Positions 1 through 7,898 of a stretch of 27,797 bases of DNA are shown in pieces. Both the position numbers and the translations under genes were made by a program. This DNA comes from VRUE01 sp040508545 (GTDB lineage: Bacteria > Actinomycetota > Thermoleophilia > Solirubrobacterales > 70-9): the NCBI GenBank assembly GCA_040508545.1, contig JBEVMR010000043.1:1-27797 (forward strand), read 5' to 3'. The notes beneath the pieces were generated by a model. That model searched no databases. It was not told where the DNA came from and saw only the letters and a list, made by a program, of their open reading frames with translations. Positions within the stretch are counted from its first letter, which is position 1, and each line of letters starts with the position of its first letter.

Positions 1-739
1 CGAGCGTCACGATCGCCGTGCCGTGCTGATCGTCATGGAACACCGGGATATCGAGCTCGTCCACGAGCCGGTTCTCGATCTCGAAGCATCGCGGCGACGA
101 GATGTCCTCGAGGTTGATCCCGCCGAAGGTCGGCGCGATCAGCTCCACCGCGCGGACGATCTCATCGGCGTCCTGGGTGTCGAGGCAGATCGGGAAGGCA
201 TCGACGCCGGCGAACTCTTTGAACAGCATCGCCTTGCCCTCCATCACCGGCATCGCCGCCTCCGGCCCGATGTTGCCCAGTCCGAGCACGGCGCTGCCGT
301 CGGAGACCACTGCGACCGTGTTCTTCTTGATCGTGTACTCGAAGGCCTTGGCGCGATCGGCGTGAATGTCCTGGCAGACACGGGCGACGCCCGGCGTGTA
401 GGCCATCGAGAGGTCGTCGCGCGTCTTCAGCGGGTACTTGTTCTCGACCGAGATCTTGCCGCCGCGGTGCATCTGCATCGTGCGGTCGACGTAGTCGAGC
501 ACTTTGGCGCCGCGGGTGGAGCCGATCGCCCTCAGGATCCGCTCCCAGTGCGGCCGGTCCTGGGCGTCGATCGTGAACTCGCGCACGCGTTTGCCCTCAC
601 CGCCAGCGCCCGGCACGAGGTCGACGCCCTGCAGCTGTCCGCCCGCCTCGGCGATCGACGCGGTCAATTTGCCCAGGGGCTCCTGCCGCGCGTCGAGCTC
701 GACCCGGATCGTGACGCTGTATTGAGCGCTCACCGCCAT
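1..739 (-). CDS. NAD(P)-dependent malic enzyme with N-terminal ACT-like domain (partial)
   Basis: Malic enzyme oxidatively decarboxylates malate to pyruvate and CO2, linking the TCA cycle to pyruvate in the cytoplasm. Only the first 246 residues are present; the gene runs off the left edge of the window, so the NAD(P)-binding domain is missing. Residues about 5-80 resemble an ACT-type regulatory domain (VTIRVEL strand, then PLGKLTASIAEAGG helix), a fusion known for some bacterial malic enzymes. The catalytic part follows: Tyr114 in MAYTPGVA, Lys169 in VMEGKAMLFK, metal ligands in NLEDI (211-212) and FHDDQHGTAIV (236-237). The ATG at 739 is chosen because it gives the full ACT fold; a GTG two codons later is possible. 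It is divergent from the methyltransferase gene at 800, with 60 bp between. NAD or NADP preference cannot be read from this fragment. Family certain, start fairly sure. Confidence 0.93.
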   Translation of the reverse strand, partial: MAVSAQYSVTIRVELDARQEPLGKLTASIAEAGGQLQGVDLVPGAGGEGKRVREFTIDAQDRPHWERILRAIGSTRGAKVLDYVDRTMQMHRGGKISVENKYPLKTRDDLSMAYTPGVARVCQDIHADRAKAFEYTIKKNTVAVVSDGSAVLGLGNIGPEAAMPVMEGKAMLFKEFAGVDAFPICLDTQDADEIVRAVELIAPTFGGINLEDISSPRCFEIENRLVDELDIPVFHDDQHGTAIVTL

Positions 740-784
740 GGGCGGCTATCGAATCAGATTCGGCCCGCCGCCCTGCGCGCGACC

Positions 785-790
785 TATGAT
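785..790 (+). promoter_or_regulatory. -10-like TATGAT just before the methyltransferase start
   Basis: TATGAT matches the sigma-70 -10 consensus at 5 of 6 positions and ends 9 nt before the ATG at 800. No Shine-Dalgarno sequence is seen before that ATG, so transcription may begin at or very near the start codon (leaderless). No good -35 is visible. Inference from position only. Confidence 0.4.
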
Positions 791-799
791 CCGCCGCAG

Positions 800-1414
800 A
801 TGGCGGCATTGGCGCTCGTTCTCTTCGGCTTCTCCCTGATCCTCACCTTCGGCGTGCGGATCGCGATCCAGCTGCGCCGCACCGGGTCGACGGGGGTGCA
901 CGGGCTCGCCGCCGACGCGACCCCGCTCGAGCGTTTTGCCGGCATCCTCTTCGTCGCCGGCCTCGTCGCGGGCGCGGCGGCGCCGCTGCTGGCGCTGCTC
1001 GGCGTGCTCGAGCCGATCGCCGCCTTCGACGGAACCGTCGGCCACGTGATCGGCATTCTCCTGGGCGTCGGCGGGATCCTGCTCACCTTCGGTGCCCAGC
1101 TCGCGATGGGGGACGCCTGGCGTGTCGGCGTCGATCCGGAGGAGCGCACCGAGCTCGTCACCGGCGGTCCCTTCGGCCTGGTCCGCAACCCGATCTACAG
1201 CGCGATGATCCCGACCGTGCTCGGGCTGGCCCTGATGGTCCCGAACGTGCTTGCGATCGCCGCATTCCTCACCCTCGTAACTGCATTGGAGCTGCAGGTG
1301 AGGTTGGTCGAGGAGCCCTACCTGCTCCAGGTGCACGGCGAGACCTATGCCGACTACGCGGCGCGGGTCGGTCGCTTCGTTCCCGGGCTCGGCCTGCTGC
1401 ACGGAGCTCGATGA
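800..1414 (+). CDS. ICMT/phospholipid-methyltransferase-like integral membrane protein
   Basis: A 204-residue membrane protein of the isoprenylcysteine carboxyl methyltransferase (ICMT)/PEMT superfamily, expected to transfer a methyl group from S-adenosylmethionine to a lipid or prenyl-type substrate. Visible are about five hydrophobic stretches: near the N-terminus (ALALVLFGFSLILTFGV), around 55-75, 85-105, 135-150 and just after. The C-terminal family signature follows: GPFGLVRNPIYSAM, then EEPYLLQVHGETYADYAARV and GRFVPG, which in this family form the cofactor pocket. The ATG at 800 is used; the open frame extends far upstream, but that part is antisense to the malic enzyme gene. Its stop overlaps the ATG of the next gene by 4 nt (ATGA), suggesting an operon with the secreted protein and polA. 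Family fairly sure; substrate unknown, since bacterial members rarely have a known one. Confidence 0.83.
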   Translation: MAALALVLFGFSLILTFGVRIAIQLRRTGSTGVHGLAADATPLERFAGILFVAGLVAGAAAPLLALLGVLEPIAAFDGTVGHVIGILLGVGGILLTFGAQLAMGDAWRVGVDPEERTELVTGGPFGLVRNPIYSAMIPTVLGLALMVPNVLAIAAFLTLVTALELQVRLVEEPYLLQVHGETYADYAARVGRFVPGLGLLHGAR

Positions 1415-2307
1415 GGGGCAGGCGTCGTCACCGGTGGCGTCGCAGCCGGTTCGCGGTCATCGCAGTCCTCGGGCTGTCGCTGCTCGCGCCGCTTGACGCG
1501 GTGGCGCTCGACTCCGACCTCAAGGGCTCGGCGGTCTTCAGGCTCGAGGCAAGCCACGGCTACACGATCCTCGGCTTCGCCTCCTCCGAACGCATCGACG
1601 GGCGCGGTGACATCGGGCTGATCGTCTATCGCAAGGGCGCCGTGGCCTTCTACGCCGCGCCGGCCACGGTGACGCCGACCAGGCTCGAGGCGGACCTAGG
1701 GGCGCTGGGGAAGTTCTCGGCCGAGATCGTTCCCAGCGGCAGGAAGAAGCAACTGCGCTCGCGTTGCGACGATGACGTCAGCACGGTCGAACCCGACGTC
1801 TACCGCGGCAGGTTCGAGTTTCACGGCGAGCAGGGCTATACCGACGTGGTCGCGACCGACGTGCCCGAATACCCCCAGTTCTTCCTCGACTTCCTTTGCC
1901 TAGGTGTCTCGGGCGAGGAAGCGGGGGGCAGGGGCCTACCGGGTGCGAGGCTGCGTGCCTTCTCCCGCCACCGTGGTCGCCGCGTGTCGCTCCAGCTCAA
2001 CAAGAACCGGCCCGGCAAGGCGACGATCTTCGAGGCGACGCTGGCGGAAGCTCGGGACGGGATCGAGATCGAGCGCACGGTCTCGGGTCGGCAGCCGGCT
2101 GCCGCGTTCGAGTACGACCCGCTGCTGCGGATGGCGACGGTAGAGCCTGCGGCTCCCTTCTCCGGTGTCGCCGCCTACCGCCGCGACGCCGTCCCCGCCA
2201 ACCGCTGGACCGGCACCCTCTCTGTCGACTTCCCCGGCAGGGCGAACGTCCCCCTGACCGGCAGCGCATTCTCCGTGCACGTCGCGCACGCGCAAAGGAA
2301 GGGCTGA
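1411..2307 (+). CDS. Secreted protein of unknown function
   Basis: I do not recognise this 298-residue protein. It begins with a signal peptide: an arginine-rich n-region (MRGRRRHRWRRSR), a hydrophobic core (FAVIAVLGLSLLAPL) and a likely cleavage site after AVA near residue 32. There is no lipobox. The mature part is rich in beta-strand-like segments and reads like a beta-rich extracellular domain; paired cysteines may exist (CDDDVST near 119 and FLCLGV near 162). The end, NVPLTGSAFSVHVAHAQRKG, is in phase with polA and the last base of its stop is the A of the polA ATG. It overlaps the upstream methyltransferase gene by 4 nt, so the three genes are probably co-transcribed, with no evident functional link to DNA replication. 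Similar secreted proteins of unknown function are common in high-GC actinobacteria; that comparison is from memory. Confidence 0.72.
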   Translation: MRGRRRHRWRRSRFAVIAVLGLSLLAPLDAVALDSDLKGSAVFRLEASHGYTILGFASSERIDGRGDIGLIVYRKGAVAFYAAPATVTPTRLEADLGALGKFSAEIVPSGRKKQLRSRCDDDVSTVEPDVYRGRFEFHGEQGYTDVVATDVPEYPQFFLDFLCLGVSGEEAGGRGLPGARLRAFSRHRGRRVSLQLNKNRPGKATIFEATLAEARDGIEIERTVSGRQPAAAFEYDPLLRMATVEPAAPFSGVAAYRRDAVPANRWTGTLSVDFPGRANVPLTGSAFSVHVAHAQRKG

Positions 2308-4922
2308 TGGCCCCCGAGCTCTTCCTGATCGACGGCAACTCGCTTGCCTATCGGGCGTTCTTCGCCCTGCCGGAGTCGATCGGGACCAGCGACGGGCGGC
2401 CGACCAACGCGATCTACGGGCTGGCATCGATGCTGGTCAAAGTCATCGACGAGCATCGTCCCGCCGGCGTCGTCGTCGCCTGGGACGCCGGCATGTCCGG
2501 GCGCGAGGTCACCTACGACCTCTACAAGGCCCAGCGCAAACCCCGCCCCGATCTGCTGCGCGAGCAGTGGCCGCACCTGATGCCCCTGGTCGAGGCCTTC
2601 GGCTACACCAATGTCAAGGTCGACGGGTACGAGGCCGACGACGTGATCGCCTCGCTGACCAGGCAGGCGCGCGAGCAGGGATTGGAGGTGATGGTCGTGA
2701 CCGGCGATCGCGACGCCTACCAGCTGGTCGGGCCCGGGGTGCGGGTGATGAGCACCTCGCGCGGCATCACCGAGACGAAGATCTATGACGTCGATGCGGT
2801 GGTCGAGCGCTACGGAGTGCCGCCGGAGCTGATCACCGACCTGATGGGCCTGCGCGGCGACACCTCGGACAACATCCCCGGCGTCCCCGGGATCGGCGAG
2901 AAAACCGCGACGCAGCTGTTGCAGAAGTTCGGCTCCCTGGAAAAGGTGCTGGCGAGCGTTGACGAGATCTCCGGCGCAAAACGCAAGCAGAACCTGGTCG
3001 AGCACGCCGACGACGCCCGCATGTCAAAGGAGCTTGCGACCCTGCAGTACGAGATTGAGACCGGCGTCGACCTGACCGAGGTGATGGGCGCCGAGCCCGA
3101 CCGCGGCGCCCTGCGCGACTTCATGCGCGAGTTCGAGCTGCGGGCGGTGATGGAGCGGCTCGAAGAAGCGCTGCCAGAGGGTGAGGCGGTTCCCGGCCGC
3201 AGTGTCGAGCAGGAGCTGGCGGTCGAGGTGGAGGAGGGGAGGCCCGCGGACCTGGGCGAGGGCACGGCCGCCGTGGCGATCGATGGGGAGCGCTGGGCCG
3301 CCGCGCAGGGTGAGCGGATCGTCGCTGGCTCCTCGACCCTGGACGAGCTCGCGGTCGAGCTCGCCGGCAGACCGCTTGCGGCTCACGACGCCAAGTCGCT
3401 CGGCGGCGGCCGCCACGGATTGCTCGCAGCCGCTGCCCGCGAGGGGGTCGAGCTCTCCCTCGGCCACGACACTCTGCTCGCCGCCTACCTGCTCGAGCCC
3501 CAGCGCCGCACCTACGAGCTGACCGAGCTGGCGGCGGACGCGGGGATAGGGATCGCCGAGGGCGCCGCGGCTGAGCCCGGCGAGGACGACGGCCAGCTGG
3601 CGCTCGGCGAGGAGGTCGAGGCGGGCCTGGACCCGGGCGAGGAGGCGCGCCTGGTCGCTGCGTTGACCGAGGCGCAACGACCCAGGCTCGAGCAGTTCGA
3701 CCTGGAGCCGCTGCTGCGCGATGTCGAGCTGCCGCTGGTCCACGTCTTGGCGGCGATGGAGCGGGAGGGCCTGAAGCTCGACGCCGAGCGGCTGGCCGAG
3801 GTCGGCGCCGGCTTTGGCGAGCGAATCGCGACCCTGCAGAAGGAGATCTTCGAGCTGGCGGAAGAGGAGTTCACGATCGGCTCGCCCCAGCAGGTCGGCC
3901 GCATCCTCTTCGAGAAGCTGGAGTTGACCCGCAAGCGGCGGGGGAAGACCGGCTTCTCGACCGACGCCCGCGTCCTTGCCCAGATCCGCGACGAGCACCC
4001 GATCGTCGAGAAGATCGAGTCCTGGCGCGAACTCTCGAAGCTCAAGAGCACCTACCTCGATTCGCTGCCGGACCTGATCGATCCGCGGACCGGCCGCGTC
4101 CACACCACCTTCAACCAGGCGTCGACGACGACCGGCCGCCTCTCCAGCACCAACCCGAACCTGCAGAACATCCCGATCCGCACCGAGATCGGCCGCCCGG
4201 TTCGCGCCTGCTTCGTCGCCGAGCAGGGCGCCCGGCTGCTCTCCGCCGACTACAGCCAGGTCGAGCTGCGGGTGCTCGCCCACGTCGCCGAGGAGGAGGT
4301 GCTGAAGGAGATCTTCCGGGCCGGCGAAGACGTCCACGCCGCCACCGCCGCCGAGGTCTTCGACATCTCGCGCGACGACGTCGACGTCGGCCAGCGCTCG
4401 AAGGCGAAGATGGTCAACTTCGGCATCGTCTACGGCCTGACCGGGTTCGGGCTCGCCGACCGGCTCAACATCCCGCGCAAAGAGGGCGAGGAGTTCGTCG
4501 CCCGCTATCTCGAGCGCTTCCCCGCCGTGCGCGCCTTCCGCGAGGCCGTGGTCGAGCAGGCCCAGGAGGAGGGCTACGTGCGCACGCTGATGGGGAGGCG
4601 CCGCTCGATCCCCGAGCTGCGCTCGGGCAACCCGAACACCCGCCGGCTGGGGGAGCGGCTTGCCGTCAACACCGTGATCCAGGGAACTGCCGCCGACATC
4701 ATCAAGGTGGCGATGGTGCGCTGTCAGACCGCCTTGCGCGAATCGGGGGCGAAGACCCGCCTGGTGCTGCAGATCCACGACGAGCTGCTCTTCGAGGGAC
4801 CGCCGGGGGAGATGGACGAGGCGACCGAGCTGGTGCGACGCGAGATGTGCGCCGCCTACGAGCTCGACCCCCCGCTCGAGGTCGACGTAGGCGTCGGCAA
4901 GGACTGGCTCGACGCCAAGTAG
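2307..4922 (+). CDS. polA: DNA polymerase I
   Basis: DNA polymerase I (871 residues) fills gaps and removes RNA primers in replication and repair. Residues 1-290 are the 5'-nuclease: LIDGNSLAYRAFFAL (7-21), GYEADDVIAS (107-116), VTGDRDAYQL (131-140) and the helix-hairpin-helix region GLRGDTSDNIPGVPGIGEKT (181-200). Residues about 315-465 are the 3'-5' exonuclease fold, apparently degenerate: DGE (326-328) keeps a DxE pair, but the aspartates expected after HDAK and before the polymerase domain are missing. The polymerase follows: motif A SADYSQVELRVLAH (646-659), motif B KMVNFGIVYG (701-710) with Phe705 at the position that sets dNTP/ddNTP discrimination in the E. coli enzyme, and motif C QIHDELLFE (822-830). 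The ATG at 2307 has a strong ribosome site (AAAGGAAGGG, 2294-2303) and shares one base with the preceding stop. A longer open frame upstream is out of phase with the secreted gene and is rejected. Confidence 0.98.
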   Translation: MAPELFLIDGNSLAYRAFFALPESIGTSDGRPTNAIYGLASMLVKVIDEHRPAGVVVAWDAGMSGREVTYDLYKAQRKPRPDLLREQWPHLMPLVEAFGYTNVKVDGYEADDVIASLTRQAREQGLEVMVVTGDRDAYQLVGPGVRVMSTSRGITETKIYDVDAVVERYGVPPELITDLMGLRGDTSDNIPGVPGIGEKTATQLLQKFGSLEKVLASVDEISGAKRKQNLVEHADDARMSKELATLQYEIETGVDLTEVMGAEPDRGALRDFMREFELRAVMERLEEALPEGEAVPGRSVEQELAVEVEEGRPADLGEGTAAVAIDGERWAAAQGERIVAGSSTLDELAVELAGRPLAAHDAKSLGGGRHGLLAAAAREGVELSLGHDTLLAAYLLEPQRRTYELTELAADAGIGIAEGAAAEPGEDDGQLALGEEVEAGLDPGEEARLVAALTEAQRPRLEQFDLEPLLRDVELPLVHVLAAMEREGLKLDAERLAEVGAGFGERIATLQKEIFELAEEEFTIGSPQQVGRILFEKLELTRKRRGKTGFSTDARVLAQIRDEHPIVEKIESWRELSKLKSTYLDSLPDLIDPRTGRVHTTFNQASTTTGRLSSTNPNLQNIPIRTEIGRPVRACFVAEQGARLLSADYSQVELRVLAHVAEEEVLKEIFRAGEDVHAATAAEVFDISRDDVDVGQRSKAKMVNFGIVYGLTGFGLADRLNIPRKEGEEFVARYLERFPAVRAFREAVVEQAQEEGYVRTLMGRRRSIPELRSGNPNTRRLGERLAVNTVIQGTAADIIKVAMVRCQTALRESGAKTRLVLQIHDELLFEGPPGEMDEATELVRREMCAAYELDPPLEVDVGVGKDWLDAK

Positions 4923-4928
4923 GCCGGC

Positions 4929-5516
4929 TCAGTCGTCTGGCTCGTCGTCCGAGCTGCCCGATCCACTCGAGCCGCTGGACCCACCCGAACCAGAGCCGGA
5001 GCTGTCACCGTCGTCATCGGACCCGCTGCTGCCGGAGCTGCTTTCGGGCGATTCGCTTCCCGAGCCTGGACCGCTGCCCGAGCTGTCGTCGACGGGGTCG
5101 AAGTCGTCGTCTCCGGAGCCGCTCCCTCCCGAGCCAGACGAGCCAGAGCCGGAGCTGCCGCTGTGCCCGGAGCGGCTCCCCGAGCCGGAGCTGCCGCTGT
5201 TGCTGCCAGAGCGGTCCTCGCCGTCATCCAGGTCCTCGCTCGAGCCGCCATGGCCCGGGCCGGAGCCGGATGAATCGCGACGCTCGTCGTCCCCTCCACC
5301 GGGACCGCTGCGCTCGCTGGGCCCGGAGGAGTCGTCGCGATCATCGCCGGAGCTGCCGCTGTTGTCCTCGCGGCCCTCATCCTCGCCGCCCGAGCCGTGG
5401 CCCTTGCTCGATCCGTCATCGCCGCTACTCGCCTCGACAAGCGGCGGATCCGCCGCTTCGTCGCTGCCCGCGCCCTGCCTTGCGGGCGGCGGAGTAGCCC
5501 CGGCGTTGCCGGTCTT
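4929..5516 (-). repeat. Low-complexity DNA encoding the Ser/Gly/Asp tail of the sigma factor
   Basis: The 3' 590 bp of the sigma gene is built of short, imperfectly repeated GGCTCC/TCGTCG-type codons giving runs such as SGSSGSGS, DDDGDSSG and SGDD. The reading frame stays open throughout. The repetitive make-up means length may vary between strains by slippage and that assembly errors are possible here. Confidence 0.85.
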
Positions 5517-6260
5517 CGAAGCGTGGTCGATCACAGCCCCGGTGCCGACTGCGCCCGCGACCAGCACGGTGGCCGCCGTCGCCTTCAGGGCGATACTCGC
5601 GCCGCCGACCCCGGCGGCGCCCACCGCGGCCTCGGCCGTGGTCGGCCCGGCGCCGGCCAGCAGGGCCTCCAGCAGCGGCAGCGGCAGCAGCATGCCGGCG
5701 CTGTTCCTCAGTGCCCGGCGCGCGCGGTAGATCGCCTGCCTGGCGGCGCCCCCGGTCAGTCCCAGCGCCGCCGCGATCTCCTCATGCCCGAGCCCCTCCA
5801 GCTCTCGCATTACGATCGCCGCCCGCTGCGGCTCGGGCAATGCCTGCAGGCGCCTCATCAGGTCGGCCAGCTCCTCCTGATGCTCCAGCTCCTCGGCCGG
5901 GTTCTGGCCGCCGGCGAGCGCCTCCGCCAGGACCTCGGGCGTAGGTGGGCTGTCGCGCAGATCGTTGAGCGCCGTGTTGCGGACGATCCTGAACAGCCAC
6001 GGCCGCAGCTCGATCTCGGCGTCGTCGCGACGCAGCGCGAGCAGCGCCTTGGAGAAGGCGTCCTGGGTGACGTCCTCAGAGCGGCCGCCGACGATCGACG
6101 CCGCGTAGCGGCCCAGCGGCCGGCCGTAGCGGCGGACGATCTCCTCGAACGCGGCCTCGTAGCCCTCGCGCACCAGCGTCACCAGCCGCCGGTCGGACTG
6201 CGTGCGCAGGGCGGGGCCGAGGAAGTGGCGCGAAGCGAATCCTTCGGCTGGCGGTGGCAT
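4929..6260 (-). CDS. ECF-type RNA polymerase sigma factor with membrane segment and Ser/Gly/Asp-rich tail
   Basis: A 443-residue protein beginning as a normal extracytoplasmic-function sigma factor. Sigma region 2 spans about 25-103 (AAFEEIVRRYGRPLGRYA, then SEDVTQDAFSKAL and RPWLFRIVRNTALNDLR). Region 4 spans about 132-187 (LQALPEPQRAAIVMREL, then LGHEEIAAALGLTGGAARQ as helix-turn-helix). ECF factors usually end here at under 200 residues. This one continues with an Ala/Gly-rich stretch, a hydrophobic segment at 218-244 (core ATAATVLVAGAVGTGAVI) that could span the membrane, and 195 residues of almost only S, G, D, E and P. The ATG at 6260 is preferred; a GTG at 6278 would add six residues, and neither has a clear ribosome site. 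CATCAT 6 nt before the ATG could be a -10 of a leaderless message. It is tail-to-tail with polA (6 nt gap) and no anti-sigma gene is adjacent, which fits a self-contained design. Confidence 0.9.
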   Translation of the reverse strand: MPPPAEGFASRHFLGPALRTQSDRRLVTLVREGYEAAFEEIVRRYGRPLGRYAASIVGGRSEDVTQDAFSKALLALRRDDAEIELRPWLFRIVRNTALNDLRDSPPTPEVLAEALAGGQNPAEELEHQEELADLMRRLQALPEPQRAAIVMRELEGLGHEEIAAALGLTGGAARQAIYRARRALRNSAGMLLPLPLLEALLAGAGPTTAEAAVGAAGVGGASIALKATAATVLVAGAVGTGAVIDHASKTGNAGATPPPARQGAGSDEAADPPLVEASSGDDGSSKGHGSGGEDEGREDNSGSSGDDRDDSSGPSERSGPGGGDDERRDSSGSGPGHGGSSEDLDDGEDRSGSNSGSSGSGSRSGHSGSSGSGSSGSGGSGSGDDDFDPVDDSSGSGPGSGSESPESSSGSSGSDDDGDSSGSGSGGSSGSSGSGSSDDEPDD

Positions 6261-6319
6261 CTTCAAATGATGCAACACGGCCGGTCCCGGAAGATCACGT
6301 TGCCTGAGAGGATGCGCTG

Positions 6320-6757
6320 ATGGACAAGGGTCTCGCCGTTCTGCTGACCGCCCTCGCCGGCGGCCTGATCGCTCTGCAGGCGCCGATCAACGCCGGGCTG
6401 GGCAAGGCAACCGGCAGCCTCCCGGCGGCGCTGATCTCGTTCACGGTGGGCACGATCGCGCTTGCCGCGATCGTCGTCCTCAGCGGCAAGGCGGGCGGGC
6501 TCAGCTCGACCTTCGACGTCAGCTGGTACTACTTGCTCGGCGGCCTGCTTGGCGCGATCTACGTCACCAACGCGCTGATTGCCGTGGCGGCCGTCGGGGC
6601 GGGTGGGGTCGCGGCAGCGACGATCGCCGGCCAGCTCACCGCCTCGGTGGCGATCGACCGGCTAGGCCTGTTTGGTCTCGACCAGGTCCCGCTCAGCCCC
6701 GAGCGGGTGCTCGGCGTCGGCCTCTTGATGGCGGGCACCGTTCTGATCGTTCGCTGA
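6320..6757 (+). CDS. DMT-superfamily transporter, DUF606/YdcZ type
   Basis: A 145-residue integral membrane protein of the DUF606 (YdcZ) branch of the drug/metabolite transporter superfamily; these small proteins act as dimers, substrates mostly unknown. The N-terminal motif LAGGLIALQAPINAGLGKATGSL and the repeated glycine-rich helices (FTVGTIALAAIVVLSG, YLLGGLLGAIYVTNALIAVAAV, GVAAATIAGQLTASVAID, VLGVGLLMAGTVLIV) are typical, giving about five membrane segments. Length is normal for the family. The ATG at 6320 has a ribosome site AGAGGA 8-9 nt upstream. It is divergent from the sigma-factor gene, with 59 bp between, and its last 96 bp overlap the end of the flavoprotein gene on the other strand. 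Confidence 0.86.
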   Translation: MDKGLAVLLTALAGGLIALQAPINAGLGKATGSLPAALISFTVGTIALAAIVVLSGKAGGLSSTFDVSWYYLLGGLLGAIYVTNALIAVAAVGAGGVAAATIAGQLTASVAIDRLGLFGLDQVPLSPERVLGVGLLMAGTVLIVR

Positions 6758-7879
6758 GCGCGGCGGGGGCGGCGCGATCTGCAGGTAGTGGTCGAAGGAC
6801 CACTTGACGAAGCGCTTCGAGCCGAGCAGGCGGATCATCGGGCCCAGCAGCCGTGGCGGGATTCGCGGCACCAGCTTCTGCACGCGCAGCATCCAGCGGA
6901 ACTTCCACTCGTGCGAGTCGTGGAACTCGGCGTAGTGCCGCGCTGCCTGCTCGCGGTCCTGGCGACCCTCGTACACGGAGCGCAGCTCTTGCCCGAGGTT
7001 GACGCCGAAGTAGAGCGCCGTCCTGATCCCCTCGGCCGTCAGGGGCAAGCAGTGGCCGGCGGAGTCGCCGACGAAGAAGACGCCGCCCTCGGTGGCGCGG
7101 CGCAGCTTGTGTGGGATCCAATTCCCCTGGTAGCGGACGCGCTCGCTGCCGAGGTCTTCGGCGAGCAGCTCGGTCGTCTCGCGGACGTGGAAGCGCGGGT
7201 CGAAGGAGCCGACGCCGATCCGCAGCTCGTCGCGGGCGGGAAACGACCAGCCGTAGCCCGCCGGGACATAGCGGCGATCGATCCATACCTCGAGGTCCTC
7301 GCTCGCGCCGCCGGGGTGAACCTCGAGGCCGCGCGAGAGCGGCGCGTCGGGGGGCTGGTAGCCGTCGCCGGCGGCGAGCATCCGCCGCCAGCCGAGCGCG
7401 TCGACGACCAGCGGCGCCGAGAGCACGCCGCGGTCGGTCTCGACCGCGATCTGGCCGTCGCCGTTGGCGGGCCTGGCGCGGCCGTTGACCTTGGCGGTCT
7501 CGAAACGGGCGTCGCACTGGCGCCAGAGCAGCTCGCAGAGCTCGCGGTAGTCGAAGGTCGAGAAGGTCCAGGGGAGCTCGTAGCGCCGGCTGCCGTGGGG
7601 CGTATGGATCAGCAGTGAGCTGAAGCGTTGCCGCTCCGCATCCATCAGCTCGGTCGCCTGCAGCCACTCGGTCGGGATGCCGCAGGCAGAGGTCTGCCGC
7701 TCGCCGATCTCGTAGCGATCGACGATGAGGACGTCGGCGCCCGAGCCGGCCAGCTCGCGGGCGACCGCGAGGCCGGCGAAGCTCGCGCCGCAGATAAGCA
7801 CGTCATACTCCCCGGTCAACGGGGTTCGCTCGTCGCCGCGCTTGGTAGCTCGAACCGGCACGACGTGGAGCGTATCCAC
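6662..7879 (-). CDS. FAD-dependent oxidoreductase, geranylgeranyl reductase-like
   Basis: A 405-residue flavoprotein of the FixC/geranylgeranyl-reductase group, which reduces double bonds in isoprenoid chains of lipids or quinones. An N-terminal Rossmann fold binds FAD (EYDVLICGASFAGLAVAREL from about 24, then ADVLIVDRYEIGE). The second FAD motif is GVFFVGDSAGHCLPLTAEGI (266-285), followed by RTALYFGVNLG. The cysteine in QTSACGIPTEWLQ near residue 66 sits where related reductases have a conserved Cys. The GTG at 7879 is the preferred start, 6 nt downstream of a GATAAT -10-like hexamer; the frame stays open to 7999 but that part is antisense to rpsA. A GTG at 7864 is also possible. The last 30 residues (after IAPPPP) lie within the 3' end of the transporter gene on the other strand. 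The substrate is not deducible; menaquinone or lipid side chains are guesses. Confidence 0.83.
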   Translation of the reverse strand: MDTLHVVPVRATKRGDERTPLTGEYDVLICGASFAGLAVARELAGSGADVLIVDRYEIGERQTSACGIPTEWLQATELMDAERQRFSSLLIHTPHGSRRYELPWTFSTFDYRELCELLWRQCDARFETAKVNGRARPANGDGQIAVETDRGVLSAPLVVDALGWRRMLAAGDGYQPPDAPLSRGLEVHPGGASEDLEVWIDRRYVPAGYGWSFPARDELRIGVGSFDPRFHVRETTELLAEDLGSERVRYQGNWIPHKLRRATEGGVFFVGDSAGHCLPLTAEGIRTALYFGVNLGQELRSVYEGRQDREQAARHYAEFHDSHEWKFRWMLRVQKLVPRIPPRLLGPMIRLLGSKRFVKWSFDHYLQIAPPPPRSANDQNGARHQEADAEHPLGAERDLVETKQA

Positions 7880-7884
7880 TCTGC

Positions 7885-7891
7885 AATTATC
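7885..7891. promoter_or_regulatory. Shared AT-rich core between the divergent flavoprotein and rpsA starts
   Basis: Only 19 bp separate the GTG of the flavoprotein gene (7879, -) from the GTG of rpsA (7899, +). Read on the minus strand, 7891-7886 is GATAAT (5 of 6 to the -10 consensus), ending 6 nt before its GTG. Read on the plus strand, 7885-7890 is AATTAT (4 of 6), ending 8 nt before the rpsA GTG. Neither gene has a ribosome site. The patch may hold overlapping divergent -10 elements for two leaderless messages. Confidence 0.45.
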
Positions 7892-7898
7892 TGCCGCT

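Noticed and set aside
1896..2306. 137-codon upstream extension of the polA frame
   Set aside because: It overlaps the secreted-protein gene, and the ATG at 2307 has a strong ribosome site and starts exactly at the conserved nuclease domain.
3024..4778. 584-codon open frame antisense to polA
   Set aside because: GC-rich DNA leaves long antisense frames open. The plus strand encodes a complete, motif-perfect polymerase and the antisense product looks like a frame shadow.
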